Assembly: GCF_017742245.1 (NCBI RefSeq)
Contig: NZ_JAGHKO010000001.1
Location: forward strand, 711,061-775,060
DNA: 64,000 nt
Direction: 5' to 3'
Source: Niastella soli
GTDB lineage: Bacteria; Bacteroidota; Bacteroidia; Chitinophagales; Chitinophagaceae
Shown: positions 55,845 through 64,000 of the stretch, piece after piece
How positions within the stretch are numbered: the first letter of the stretch is position 1
How the letters are laid out: each line of letters opens with the position of its first letter
Notes under the pieces: generated by a model
Seen by the model: the letters and a program-made list of their open reading frames with translations, nothing else
Databases searched by the model: none
What the model was told of the DNA's origin: nothing
Program-made: the position numbers and the translations under genes

Positions 55845-55942
55845 CCTCCTCGGAACTACCTCAATTCCTCCCCGAAACACCTCGAATTCCGAGGACCCAA
55901 AGAGGAGACAAAGAGGTACCATTGAGGTATCAAAGAGGAGGA
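55845..55942. repeat. 11-nt-period array in two inverted arms
   Basis: Left arm, 55845-55888: CCTCCTCGGAA, CTACCTCAATT, CCTCCCCGAAA, CACCTCGAATT. Right arm, 55899-55942: AAAGAGGAGAC, AAAGAGGTACC, ATTGAGGTATC, AAAGAGGAGGA. The CCTC core of the left arm is the complement of the GAGG core of the right arm; four units face four units across 10 nt. The architecture matches 3657-3752, 52 kb away, with a different consensus. It ends 21 bp before the stop codon of the amidohydrolase gene. Confidence 0.85.
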
Positions 55943-55962
55943 CGGATATGGATGGTGCTATA

Positions 55963-57132
55963 TCATATCAATCGCTCCACCATAGAAAATTGCTCATCAA
56001 TAATAAGCACCCCCGGCTTTTTCCCCGGCTCAAAACTTCCTACCACATCATTGATTTCCAGGGCCTTTGCCCCATTGAGGGTTGCCCATTGCAACAGTTC
56101 CTTTTTTTCAAGATTGGGGAAATGGCGCTGAAGGGTTTGCAGTTCAGCCAGGACGCTTAATTGGTGATTAGAAGCCAGGCTATCGGTCCCTATCACAATA
56201 GCCGCCTTGTATTGCCGTAACAGGTCAATATTGGGCAGGGGATTACCAATGTAGTCATTCGCATTGGGACACACACAAAAGAACAAATTGGCAATTGGCA
56301 ATTGCCCACTGGCAACATATTCCAGATCATCCTTATTGGTGTTGGTATTATGAACCAGGATCACCGATTGAGTGGGCAGAAAATGAGAAAGATAGGCAGG
56401 CAAACTTCCGGTTGACCGGGGTTTATAAAAGGAGATATCAATATTCAGCGCCTGGTATAGCCGGTGAAGATCGCCGGTACCCTTTTCAATAAACTCCCGT
56501 TCAGCCCCACTCTCCTGACTATGGATGGTGAGCAGGTGATTACCTGGAAAATGGGTGATCAGTTGAAATAAGGCTGGTGACACCGAATAGGGCGCATGTG
56601 GTACAATGCTATTGGACTCCGCAGGGTTGCGGTACAGGCGGGCAAACTGCTCATAAACGGCCCGGGAAGCATCAAACCGCTGCCCCGCCGTTTGCTCTAT
56701 AAACCCCATTGTTTCAATGAAATTATGGTACAGCAGCCGGCCCTTCTTTTTCTGTTCTACCGTATTAGCAGTATTACAGATGTCTCCAACTGCCACTATG
56801 CCGTTTTGCAGCATGCTGTTTTCTGCCTCCTCGATGGCTTTTTGAATGATCTCGCCATCAAAACCCCGTTGTTGTATTACCCGCACCAGAAAATCAACCA
56901 TGCCGGTCTTTTCGGGAATAATGCCCTTCATATGGCTCAGTTCCAGGTGACAATGGCAGTTTACAAACCCGGGGCTCAAAATTCCGGTAAAAGAGGTTAC
57001 CCCTTCCCCGGCGGCTGACGCCGGCACAATATCAATTATTTCTCCTTCGGTGCCGGTAATTAGAACGGAATCGTTTGATAACCATTCAGAACCGGTAAAT
57101 AAATGATCGGCGGTGAACTTTCGGTAATTCAT
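55963..57132 (-). CDS. amidohydrolase-superfamily deaminase
   Basis: A cytoplasmic metal-dependent hydrolase of 389 residues in the chlorohydrolase/nucleoside-deaminase group. Metal ligands are visible in GFVNCHCHLELSH, VPHAPYSVS, TIHSQESGAE and GTDSLASNHQLS. The N- and C-terminal segments form the small beta-sandwich typical of the superfamily (EPGKKPGVLIIDE). A role as deaminase of S-adenosylhomocysteine or of aminodeoxyfutalosine is possible, but the substrate cannot be fixed from sequence. It is divergent from prfA. Confidence 0.88.
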   Translation of the reverse strand: MNYRKFTADHLFTGSEWLSNDSVLITGTEGEIIDIVPASAAGEGVTSFTGILSPGFVNCHCHLELSHMKGIIPEKTGMVDFLVRVIQQRGFDGEIIQKAIEEAENSMLQNGIVAVGDICNTANTVEQKKKGRLLYHNFIETMGFIEQTAGQRFDASRAVYEQFARLYRNPAESNSIVPHAPYSVSPALFQLITHFPGNHLLTIHSQESGAEREFIEKGTGDLHRLYQALNIDISFYKPRSTGSLPAYLSHFLPTQSVILVHNTNTNKDDLEYVASGQLPIANLFFCVCPNANDYIGNPLPNIDLLRQYKAAIVIGTDSLASNHQLSVLAELQTLQRHFPNLEKKELLQWATLNGAKALEINDVVGSFEPGKKPGVLIIDEQFSMVERLI

Positions 57133-57149
57133 GTAAGCGCTGAAACAAT

Positions 57150-57157
57150 TAACTTTG
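57150..57157 (+). promoter_or_regulatory. -7 element of prfA
   Basis: TAACTTTG, a full match to TAnnTTTG, 131 nt before the prfA start. No -33 box is evident. Confidence 0.35.
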
Positions 57158-57288
57158 CAGGTTTTAATATCAGTCGGAAAAACGGGCGGTCCGCTGGTCC
57201 GAAAGAAGAGGCAAAAGTAAGCACATTTCTTTCTTCCTTATCGATTGACCGTCGTTTGGGACTGTAACTGGTAAAATAAGTCAAAATT

Positions 57289-58353
57289 ATGTTAGACAAA
57301 CTGGAAGCCATAAAAGCCAAGTTTGAGGACCTGGGGGTTGCGTTAACCAATCCTGAAATTGTAAGCAATAACAGGAAATTCAGGGCGATGAGCCAGGAAT
57401 ACCGCAGCCTGGAAAAGATCGTGCTTGCTTACGAGGAGTATAAAAAAGTGCTGGGTGACCTGGAAGTATATAAAGAAGCACTGAATGGCGATGATGCCGA
57501 ATTGCGTGAATTGGCGAAGGAAGAGCTGCCTGCGCTGGATGAAAACAAGACAAAGCTGGAAGCGCACATTCGTCAGTTGCTGATCCCCAAAGATCCACAG
57601 GACGAAAAGAACTGTATTCTGGAAATCCGGGCCGGTACTGGTGGCGACGAAGCCAGTTTGTTTGCCGGCGACCTGTTACGCATGTATCTGCGCTATTGTG
57701 AGAAGAAAGGCTGGAAAACAGCCGTTCTGAGCGAATCGGAGGGTACCGTAGGGGGGTATAAAGAGGTTCAGCTGGAAGTAACCGGTGAAGATGTATATGG
57801 CACCCTGAAATTTGAGAGTGGCGTACACCGGGTACAACGCGTTCCAGATACGGAAACATCGGGCCGGGTACATACCTCCGCCGCTACAGTGGCTGTAATG
57901 CCCGAAGCTGAGGAAGTAGACGTTGAAGTAAAAGATAGTGACGTAAAAATGGAAACTGCCCGAAGCGGTGGTGCGGGTGGACAGAACGTGAACAAGGTGG
58001 AAACCAAAGTTATCTTAACCCACCTTCCAACCGGTACTGTGGTAATGTGTCAAACCGAACGTACCCAGTTAGGCAACCGCGAAAAAGCGATGCAAATGCT
58101 TCGTACCAAATTATATGAAGAAGAGGTACGTAAGCAGGAAGATGAAATTTCAAGACATAGAAAAAGTCTGGTAAGTTCTGGTGACCGAAGCGCCAAGATA
58201 AGAACCTATAACTATCCACAAGGCCGTATAACCGATCATAGAATAGGGCTTACCGTTTATAACTTAGACGATGTAATGAATGGCAATGTGCAGGAATTTA
58301 TTGATGCATTACAATTTGCTGAAAATGCTGAAAAATTAGCTAAACAGAATTAA
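57289..58353 (+). CDS. prfA: peptide chain release factor 1
   Basis: Ends translation at UAA and UAG. The 354-residue protein has the GGQ motif (residues 230-232 in [15 protein letters not shown]), which triggers peptide release. The stop-codon recognition loop has the PxT motif as PDT (residues 186-188 in [17 protein letters not shown]). The start is the usual [16 protein letters not shown]. It has its own terminator. Confidence 0.97.
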   Translation: MLDKLEAIKAKFEDLGVALTNPEIVSNNRKFRAMSQEYRSLEKIVLAYEEYKKVLGDLEVYKEALNGDDAELRELAKEELPALDENKTKLEAHIRQLLIPKDPQDEKNCILEIRAGTGGDEASLFAGDLLRMYLRYCEKKGWKTAVLSESEGTVGGYKEVQLEVTGEDVYGTLKFESGVHRVQRVPDTETSGRVHTSAATVAVMPEAEEVDVEVKDSDVKMETARSGGAGGQNVNKVETKVILTHLPTGTVVMCQTERTQLGNREKAMQMLRTKLYEEEVRKQEDEISRHRKSLVSSGDRSAKIRTYNYPQGRITDHRIGLTVYNLDDVMNGNVQEFIDALQFAENAEKLAKQN

Positions 58354-58373
58354 TCGTCCAGGAAACACATTTT

Positions 58374-58404
58374 AAAAGGCCCCACTGTATCGGGGCCTTT
58401 TTAT
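58374..58404 (+). terminator. terminator after prfA
   Basis: AAAGGCCCC pairs with GGGGCCTTT around ACTGTATC, followed by TTTATTT. Confidence 0.85.
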
Positions 58405-59037
58405 TTACCCTGTATTTCCAAAATGTTACAAGTATAACTTGCTAAACTAATACAACGCTGATATAGCAAGCGTTTCACCACCGGCCCGAAATAGTTCCAC
58501 ACTCCCCGCTTACCAGAATGAAAGTCACAAAAATCACCACAAGTGGGTATTAAGAAAAAGGCATTAAATTTTCATTAATTAACAGCATACTAAACTAGTG
58601 TACTACTTGCCGTTATAACGGTATTTATTACCGAAATATAAATGAATGAGTTATAGGCTGCTGAAATTAACGTTCGTTTGGTATGGTTGCGGGAATTTAC
58701 GTGTGTAGTATCGGCACGTTATTTCTAAAACCACGCGAATGTTAACGTTTTACAAAAAGTCTTAACAGATGTCTGAAATATTGGAAATACGTAGTTCCTT
58801 TGCATTAGAAATTTATCGCGCAAGTTCTTTGTTCTCTTAGCAGGTGATCTTTTAATCTTACTTTAACGGGCTCCTCTATACTAATGGCATCCGATTTGCG
58901 TTATATAATAAAGTTCTTTTTTAACGACTCACACAAAGCAGTCAATTTTCTCATAAGCAGTTAGTTTTGGTTACGGCCCCTGTTTCTACAGGGGCTATTT
59001 TTTTGTATATAACTAACTGATTAACAGAAATTCCCTT
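58405..59037. other. spacer between prfA and the VanZ-like gene; possible small RNA
   Basis: About 630 bp without a gene. Near its right end, 58976-58995 (GCCCCTGT-TTCT-ACAGGGGC) and the following TATTTTTTTG form an intrinsic terminator on the plus strand. No plus-strand gene precedes it after the prfA terminator, so an unknown short transcript may end here. No promoter with both boxes was found. Confidence 0.4.
58976..59004 (+). terminator. orphan intrinsic terminator
   Basis: An 8-bp perfect stem with a 4-nt loop and a run of seven T on the plus strand only. The nearest plus-strand gene, prfA, already has its own terminator 570 bp upstream. Confidence 0.75.
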
Positions 59038-59436
59038 CTATCTTACTCTTACAAAAAGGTGATAAACAGCGGCTAATATGGCGCCTGTTGAATCTGCGAT
59101 GATATCATATCCATCAAAACTGCGATTTGGAATATAATCCCGTTGTAGAAATTCTAACCCAATCCCCAATCCTATACTGAAAAGTGTCAGTAAGACAATA
59201 ATCTGCTGCCATTTTTGTTTGTCATTACGATGAAAATACATGTTGAAACCCCAAAGCAAAACAATGCCGCCAAATAAAATGGTATGCACCACTTTGTCAA
59301 TACCCTCTGTAGAAAAAACACCGGCACTGGGGATGGCGGAACCTGGCAGGCACAATAAGATTATGGTTATTACAGTCCAGGCTAAAGGAATGATTTTCCA
59401 GGTACAAAGCTTTTTAACAAATCGCATCATATACAT
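59038..59436 (-). CDS. VanZ-like membrane protein
   Basis: A small membrane protein of 132 residues with about four helices. The VanZ-family pattern is present: DKVVHTILFGGIVLLW and the later IGLGIGLEFLQRDYIPNRSFDGYDIIADSTGAILAAVYH, whose acidic and basic residues are conserved in the family. Function is unknown; VanZ homologues are linked to glycopeptide resistance or cell-envelope stress in some bacteria. The true start may be an ATG at 59436, 59430 or 59427. Confidence 0.85.
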   Translation of the reverse strand: MYMMRFVKKLCTWKIIPLAWTVITIILLCLPGSAIPSAGVFSTEGIDKVVHTILFGGIVLLWGFNMYFHRNDKQKWQQIIVLLTLFSIGLGIGLEFLQRDYIPNRSFDGYDIIADSTGAILAAVYHLFVRVR

Positions 59437-59481
59437 ATAGAAGGGTAAGATACTTCAAAATAACATACTGGTGGTATACAA

Positions 59482-60315
59482 CTAAACTTTCCCCATTACA
59501 TACATAGGCCCTTTAGGAGTTGAACTTCCACCCCGCTGTTCGAGGGTGATCGCAAAAAGCTGGGCGCGGGGGATATTTTTCATTTTAACCATCATATGAC
59601 CATAAGACATATCGAGCATGCCAGCATCAACTGGCTGGTTGTCTACAATGGCCCATAACTGGTATTGTTTGCCGGTTTCAGGCATGGGCAGATTATTTAC
59701 CATCAGATAAACATCTTTGGAGCGGGTATCCCATAAAACGGTCGCCAGGCTACGGGGGTCTGGGCTTCCATTATTGGGTACGTCCTTACCTTCCATGGTA
59801 ATCTTTGCCATGTAAGGATTGGTTAACCCTTTGATGGTTTGCTCGTAATTTCCCATGCGGGTTTGCATGGCATTATTATTCTTTGCCAGCTCTGTTTGCT
59901 GAGCCAGCAATTGGTCATACCGCTGGCTGTAATCGCGGTATTTGTTGAAGTAATAAATATTCAGCCCTGCACTGGCCACCAGCAATACAACGGCAGCTGC
60001 CGCCACATACCGCATAGCCATGGGAACAGGCGAACGCCGGATGGGACGCATTTGCACCACAGGGGTAATGCTATTGCTTTCAGGGACCGTTTCTGCCGCT
60101 AATTGTTGCAAAATGTTTTGCCGCAAGGTTACAGGAGGGGCAACAGCCGCCGACAAAGCCTGCTGCTCAAGGGAAAGCTCAAAAGCATCCCGGGCCGCAC
60201 GAACTTCGGCATGCAGGGTGCACATTTGCTCAAAGGCTGTCCGTTCCGAGTCCTCAGCGAGCCCTAATACATAGCTTTCCACTATGCCACTTGATATGTA
60301 TTCCTGTATGTTCAC
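59482..60315 (-). CDS. anti-sigma factor, RskA-like
   Basis: A single-pass membrane protein of 277 residues. The cytoplasmic N-terminus (about residues 1-95; SGIVESYVLGLAEDSERTAFEQM) is the short zinc-less anti-sigma helix bundle; a helix at about 102-122 (YVAAAAVVLLVASAGLNIYYF) spans the membrane; a coiled coil follows and the periplasmic part is an RskA domain (KQYQLWAIVDNQPVDAGMLDM; FAITLEQRGGSSTPKGPMYVMG). It overlaps the sigma gene by 4 nt, as expected for a sigma/anti-sigma pair. Confidence 0.9.
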   Translation of the reverse strand: MNIQEYISSGIVESYVLGLAEDSERTAFEQMCTLHAEVRAARDAFELSLEQQALSAAVAPPVTLRQNILQQLAAETVPESNSITPVVQMRPIRRSPVPMAMRYVAAAAVVLLVASAGLNIYYFNKYRDYSQRYDQLLAQQTELAKNNNAMQTRMGNYEQTIKGLTNPYMAKITMEGKDVPNNGSPDPRSLATVLWDTRSKDVYLMVNNLPMPETGKQYQLWAIVDNQPVDAGMLDMSYGHMMVKMKNIPRAQLFAITLEQRGGSSTPKGPMYVMGKV

Positions 60316-60857
60316 TTTAATAACTCTCGTAACTGGATCAATGCATTCCGGATACGCGTCTTTACCGTTCCGAGTGGTATTTTTTCCAACTCGGCAATCT
60401 CCTCATGCGTATATCCTTTAAAATAAGCAAGTTCTATTAATATCCGCTGCTCAGCTTTTAATTTTTCTAGCACTTTTCGCAACCCAATCGTATCTACTCC
60501 AGGCTGTAATACATCCGTAACCTGTAAGGTATCTACGTTATCCTCAATAGATTGGTTTTTACGGCTATTCTGATATCCCTTCGACCTTAGGGTATCAATG
60601 GAGGCATTCCGGGCGATGTTCATCATCCAGGTAAATAAGCGGCCTTTACCCATATCATACTGCTCAATTCTGCGCCAGATGTTTACAAAAACCTCCTGTA
60701 ACACATCATTGGCCAGCTCGGCGTCGCTTACTATCTGCAATATAATACTGTACAGGGCCGATGCATAGTTATCATACAAGTATGCAAAGGCCTTGTTATC
60801 CCTGTTACGTAACAGAGACACCAACTCCTGTTCAGTATATGTTAGTGTAATTCCCAA
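60312..60857 (-). CDS. ECF-type RNA polymerase sigma factor (SigK-like)
   Basis: A 181-residue group IV sigma factor. Region 2 (FAYLYDNYASALYSIILQI; VFVNIWRRIEQYDMGKGRLFTWMMNIARN) and region 4 (RILIELAYFKGYTHEEIAELEKIPLGTVKTRIRNALIQLRELL) are complete. The overlap with the RskA-like anti-sigma gene downstream indicates that it is held at the membrane until released by regulated proteolysis. Its target genes are not apparent in the window. Confidence 0.93.
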   Translation of the reverse strand: MGITLTYTEQELVSLLRNRDNKAFAYLYDNYASALYSIILQIVSDAELANDVLQEVFVNIWRRIEQYDMGKGRLFTWMMNIARNASIDTLRSKGYQNSRKNQSIEDNVDTLQVTDVLQPGVDTIGLRKVLEKLKAEQRILIELAYFKGYTHEEIAELEKIPLGTVKTRIRNALIQLRELLK

Positions 60858-60883
60858 TGTTTTTACCCGGAACTGGCGTAAAC

Positions 60884-60908
60884 AAAAAAAGTGGTCTTAA
60901 ACCACTTT
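60884..60908 (-). terminator. terminator after gcvH
   Basis: AAAGTGGT and ACCACTTT form an 8-bp stem with a 5-nt loop, followed on the minus strand by seven T. It separates gcvH from the sigma gene. Confidence 0.85.
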
Positions 60909-60949
60909 CAATTTACGTAATAACAACCGCACCGGATTTAATTTATTTA

Positions 60950-61330
60950 TCAGGCACCTACCAGATTTGTATATGCAGCAGCGTCCATCAGGGCCTTTAC
61001 ATCATCCGGATTGTTTACGGTCATTTTAACCATCCAGCCTTCACCATATGGATCGCTGTTAACCACCTCAGGTGAATCACCCAGTGCCGGATTAACTTCG
61101 TTAATGGTGCCGGAAACTGGCAGATACAGGTCAGACACTGTTTTAACAGCTTCTACTGTACCAAATACAGCTTCTGCCATCAGGGTTTTGCCAACTGTTT
61201 CAATTTCTACATAAACGATATCACCCAGTTCGCGCTGAGCAAAATCGGTAATTCCTATAGTGGCAATGTTGCCTTCCAGTTTAATCCATTCGTGATCTTT
61301 AGTGTAGTGCAGATTTTCCGGAAAATTCAT
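60950..61330 (-). CDS. gcvH: glycine cleavage system H protein
   Basis: The lipoyl carrier of the glycine cleavage complex, which shuttles the aminomethyl group between P, T and L proteins. The 126-residue protein carries the lipoylated lysine K63 in [13 protein letters not shown]. The N-terminal [20 protein letters not shown] and the C-terminal [15 protein letters not shown] are typical. The P, T and L genes are not in the window. Confidence 0.96.
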   Translation of the reverse strand: MNFPENLHYTKDHEWIKLEGNIATIGITDFAQRELGDIVYVEIETVGKTLMAEAVFGTVEAVKTVSDLYLPVSGTINEVNPALGDSPEVVNSDPYGEGWMVKMTVNNPDDVKALMDAAAYTNLVGA

Positions 61331-61450
61331 GTTTTCAATTTTTGTGCTGCAAGATTAAGAAATTTATGTTAGTCCCAAGGGGCCGGATATTGGAAAGTGC
61401 ACAATTATATTATGACTGGCTTTCCATTTTTACAATCCGTACTTCTTACA

Positions 61451-62140
61451 TCATTGTCTTTTTATAAGGCTAGCCTTTATGATACGTACATCTTCTATCG
61501 GACGGTTCCGGTCGCCAACAGGAACGGCAGCAATGCTATCGATTATATTGAGCCCTTTTATCACTTCGCCAAATACGGTATATTTTGTATCGAGCGAAGG
61601 GGAACCGCCAATTGTTTTAAATACCTCCCGATGCGCTTCAGGGATCTTATACCCATTGAGCCTGGCTTCTACCTGGTTCAGGTCTGCATCGTCATAAACC
61701 CTTCCCTGCACAATGAAGAACTGGCTGCCATTGCTTTCGCGGGTAGGGTTCACTTCATCTGGCGTACGGGCCGCGGCCAGGGCGCCTTTTTTATGGAACA
61801 GATCTGATCTCATTTCAGCTGGAATGGTATAACCGGGACTTCCCCCACCTAATGCTTCACCAGGTTTTGCGGTCTTACTTTTAGGGTCGCCGCCCTGGAT
61901 CATAAACTGACTCATAACCCGGTGAAACAACAACCCATCGTAAAAATGCTGGTTAACCAGTTTTATAAAATTGTCGCGATGTTTAGGAGTAGAATCCGAT
62001 AACCTGATAACCATTGTACCTTTGGAGGTTACCAGCTCTATATCTTTATTCAGATCGCCCTTTTTTACCTGGTAAGGATGCTGTTCACCAAAGGATGAAA
62101 AGAAAAATAAGGATACGAGGAGTACTAACAGTTTATTCAT
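61451..62140 (-). CDS. peptidyl-prolyl cis-trans isomerase, cyclophilin type, exported
   Basis: Speeds proline isomerisation during folding of exported proteins. The 229-residue protein has a short signal peptide (MNKLLVLLVSLFFFSSFG) and one cyclophilin domain with FYDGLLFHRVMSQFMIQGGDP, the active-site arginine in FHRV, and SNGSQFFIVQGRV. It lies 26 bp downstream of the small unknown gene on the same strand and may share its message. Confidence 0.93.
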   Translation of the reverse strand: MNKLLVLLVSLFFFSSFGEQHPYQVKKGDLNKDIELVTSKGTMVIRLSDSTPKHRDNFIKLVNQHFYDGLLFHRVMSQFMIQGGDPKSKTAKPGEALGGGSPGYTIPAEMRSDLFHKKGALAAARTPDEVNPTRESNGSQFFIVQGRVYDDADLNQVEARLNGYKIPEAHREVFKTIGGSPSLDTKYTVFGEVIKGLNIIDSIAAVPVGDRNRPIEDVRIIKASLIKRQ

Positions 62141-62166
62141 AAGTAGTGTGATTTAGATCGGAAGCA

Positions 62167-62511
62167 TTAGAATTCCTGCCGATCAAAATACAAAAGAATG
62201 TGATCTTTTAAAAAATTCTCCTGTTCTGGAAGGTTCATCACCGGCAGTGCCTTCAATTGCCTGAAATGGGGCCAGCCCTCTTCATCTACCCCTTCCAGTT
62301 CGTAATAGCCGCTTTGCGCCAGTAACGAACAGGTAGCAATATGCATCAGGTCCTGCTTTTGTTCTTTGGTAAATTTTGCCTTTATATCCCCAAATTCCTG
62401 GATACCTATTAAAAATAAAATAGTTTCCATGTCTGGTTTTTTGTCAAACCGTTCCATCAGCTTTTCTTCCAGCTTCCACCAACGGCTTTGTAAATCGTCT
62501 TTTGCCTGCAT
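62167..62511 (-). CDS. conserved protein of unknown function
   Basis: A 114-residue soluble protein with a helical N-terminal half (RWWKLEEKLMERFDKKPDMETILFLIGIQEFG) and a mixed C-terminal half (YYELEGVDEEGWPHFRQLKALPVMNLPEQENFLKDHILLYF). No family is recognised. The composition, tryptophan pattern and position next to a conserved gene suggest a real protein. It is divergent from the GNAT gene, 37 bp away. Confidence 0.8.
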   Translation of the reverse strand: MQAKDDLQSRWWKLEEKLMERFDKKPDMETILFLIGIQEFGDIKAKFTKEQKQDLMHIATCSLLAQSGYYELEGVDEEGWPHFRQLKALPVMNLPEQENFLKDHILLYFDRQEF

Positions 62512-62548
62512 GATGCAAAGATAGTAACCAATTTTGCTAATTTAGCCT

Positions 62549-62992
62549 ATGATTTGGCACAAAGACAACTATACCATCAACACAGACAAAGCAACACTTT
62601 CCCTGGAATACATTCACCAGTACCTTTCTGAGCAATCCTATTGGGCGAAAGGGATCCCCTTGCACACGGTAAAAAGATCAATAGAGAACGCTATTTGTTT
62701 TGGTGTTTATAAAGACGCTCAAATGGTGGGTTTTGCCCGGGTAATTACCGACTGCGCCACCTTTGGCTACCTGGCCGATGTTTTTATCGACGAAACCTGC
62801 CGTGGCGAGGGCCTTAGCAAGTGGTTAATGGAGGTGATACTTACCCACCCCGATCTGCAGGGTTTACGCCGTTTTATGCTGGCTACCCGCGATGCGCATG
62901 GCCTGTATCGACAGTTCGACTTTACCGAACTGGCCAACCCTGAATATATGATGGCAATTGTTAAACAGGATGTATATAAAACAATTAGCTGA
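62549..62992 (+). CDS. GNAT family N-acetyltransferase
   Basis: A 147-residue single-domain acetyltransferase. The acetyl-CoA loop is DETCRGEGLSKWLME (the Q/R-x-x-G-x-G/A signature as RGEGLS). The preceding strand TFGYLADVFI and the last block GLYRQFDFTEL are usual for the small GNAT subgroup that resembles YjcF/PA4866-type enzymes. The acceptor substrate is unknown. It lies 70 bp before serS. Confidence 0.9.
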   Translation: MIWHKDNYTINTDKATLSLEYIHQYLSEQSYWAKGIPLHTVKRSIENAICFGVYKDAQMVGFARVITDCATFGYLADVFIDETCRGEGLSKWLMEVILTHPDLQGLRRFMLATRDAHGLYRQFDFTELANPEYMMAIVKQDVYKTIS

Positions 62993-63037
62993 TCTCCATT
63001 ACTTGTTACCGGCCTGGCCCGGATTGGCTATTTAACC

Positions 63038-63045
63038 TATCTTTG
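63038..63045 (+). promoter_or_regulatory. -7 element of serS
   Basis: TATCTTTG, a full match, 17 nt before the serS ATG. No TTG is found at about 20 nt upstream. Confidence 0.45.
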
Positions 63046-63062
63046 CGCAAACCTGATTTCAC

Positions 63063-64000
63063 ATGTTACAGATCGCATTTATTCGACAAAACACGGCGCT
63101 GGTAAAGGAACGACTGGCTTTAAAAAATTTCAGGGATCTTGCATTGGTAGATGAGATCATCTCCCTGGATGATAACCGGAAAAAGTTGCAGCTTGAATTT
63201 GATACTACCCAGTCAAAAGTAAATGCAGCATCCAAAGAGATCGGGCAATTAATGGCAAAGGGACAAAAAGAAGCCGCGGAAACACACAAACAGGAAGTGG
63301 CTGCTTTAAAATCAACCTTGCAACCAATAGCCGATCAACTGGCAGAAACAGAAAAAAAACTGCAGGAGCAGATCGTAAAACTGCCTAACCTGCCCTCTGA
63401 AAAAGTACCACCCGGCAAAACACCCGAAGATAATATTACCATACGGGAAGGGGGTAACAAACCCACCCTGCATGCAGGTGCTGTTCCGCACTGGGACCTC
63501 ACCAAAAAATACAACCTCATAGATTTTGAACTGGGTAATAAAATTACCGGCAGTGGCTTTCCCGTGTATATTGGCAAAGGCGCCAAATTGCAACGGGCAC
63601 TTATCGCCTATTTTTTAGATTATAATACCAATGCCGGTTATAAAGAGTTCATGCCCCCGCTTATGGTAAATGAGGCCTCGGCCTTTGGTACTGGTCAGTT
63701 GCCCGATAAAGAAGGACAAATGTATTTTGTTACCGAAGACAATTTTTACCTGATACCTACAGCGGAAGTACCGGTTACCAATATATATCGTGATGAATTA
63801 TTAAAGGAAACCGAACTGCCCGTTAAAATGACGGCCTACACGCCTTGTTTCCGCCGGGAAGCAGGAAGCTATGGTAAAGACGTACGTGGATTGAACCGCC
63901 TGCATCAGTTTGATAAGGTAGAAATTGTACAGATCGTTCACCCCGATAAAAGCTACGACGTGCTGGAAGACATGGTAGCCCATGTGGAAACGTTGCTGCA
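63063..64000 (+). CDS. serS: seryl-tRNA synthetase (C-terminus outside window)
   Basis: Charges tRNA-Ser and tRNA-Sec with serine. About 312 codons are visible. The N-terminal coiled-coil arm that reads the tRNA variable arm spans about residues 30-105. Class II motif 1 lies near GYKEFMPPLMV and motif 2 is FRREAGSYGKDVRGLNRLHQFDKVE; motif 3 lies beyond the right edge. The ATG at 63063 (MLQIAFIRQNTALVKERLALKN) is the usual start for Bacteroidota. Confidence 0.96.
   Translation, partial: MLQIAFIRQNTALVKERLALKNFRDLALVDEIISLDDNRKKLQLEFDTTQSKVNAASKEIGQLMAKGQKEAAETHKQEVAALKSTLQPIADQLAETEKKLQEQIVKLPNLPSEKVPPGKTPEDNITIREGGNKPTLHAGAVPHWDLTKKYNLIDFELGNKITGSGFPVYIGKGAKLQRALIAYFLDYNTNAGYKEFMPPLMVNEASAFGTGQLPDKEGQMYFVTEDNFYLIPTAEVPVTNIYRDELLKETELPVKMTAYTPCFRREAGSYGKDVRGLNRLHQFDKVEIVQIVHPDKSYDVLEDMVAHVETLL

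Noticed and set aside
1-64000. tRNA or rRNA genes, insertion sequences, prophage
   Set aside because: No T-arm signature in a plausible cloverleaf, no transposase or integrase frame and no phage structural genes were seen; a computed tRNA search would settle the first point.

Overview
The window reads as a chromosomal segment of a Bacteroidota bacterium, most likely a soil or freshwater member of the Chitinophagaceae. The grounds are three SusC/SusD outer-membrane transport pairs, a PorZ-like type IX secretion protein with a type A sorting domain, type 2 isoleucyl-tRNA synthetase, promoters of the Bacteroidota form (TAnnTTTG at -7, sometimes TTG about 20 nt upstream), and the lack of strong Shine-Dalgarno sequences. 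There are no tRNA or rRNA genes, insertion sequences, phage genes or CRISPR arrays. Two genes are cut by the edges: ileS (left) and serS (right).

Layout. 1-3272: ileS, minus strand. 3273-4709: a long gene-free stretch with short-period inverted repeat arrays (11-nt period) and then a cluster of hairpins that looks like an attenuator or small RNA. 4710-14279: a complete protoporphyrin-dependent haem pathway: hemH-hemJ on the minus strand, divergent from hemA-hemC-hemD-hemE-hemF-hemB-hemL on the plus strand. Every step from glutamyl-tRNA to protohaem is present. 14439-15632: a membrane acyltransferase of the HGSNAT/DUF5009 type. 15770-25106: haem acquisition on the minus strand: AraC-type regulator, TonB receptor HmuR, haemophore-like lipoprotein HmuY, the ABC importer HmuTUV, the cytoplasmic haem protein HmuS and a PepSY membrane protein. 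The cell can therefore both make and import haem from adjacent loci.

25431-34255: housekeeping and envelope genes (M23 peptidase, alaS, M28 peptidase, a two-PDZ protein, gatB, a TlpA-like thioredoxin lipoprotein). 34336-49827: three consecutive SusC/SusD units on the minus strand, the middle one with an extra small lipoprotein; no degradative enzyme or regulator is linked to them. 49914-52265: an RND/MMPL exporter. 52583-55617: porZ overlapping recO. 55963-58353: an amidohydrolase divergent from prfA. 59038-62511: VanZ-like protein, anti-sigma factor, ECF sigma factor, gcvH, a cyclophilin-type isomerase and a small unknown protein. 62549-64000: a GNAT acetyltransferase and serS.

The most unusual signal is not a gene. 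Many spacers carry short imperfect repeat arrays with strict periods of 7, 8, 9 or 11 nt. Each array has its own consensus and several occur as two arms in inverted orientation. One heptamer array has entered the hemC reading frame and another touches the end of the AraC gene. A 102-bp tandem duplication has copied the 3' end of hmuY. Other points of note are the GIHH form of the HIGH motif in IleRS (predicted mupirocin hyper-resistance), a cysteine cluster inside ferrochelatase, and a cysteine cluster in the presumed haem-uptake regulator.
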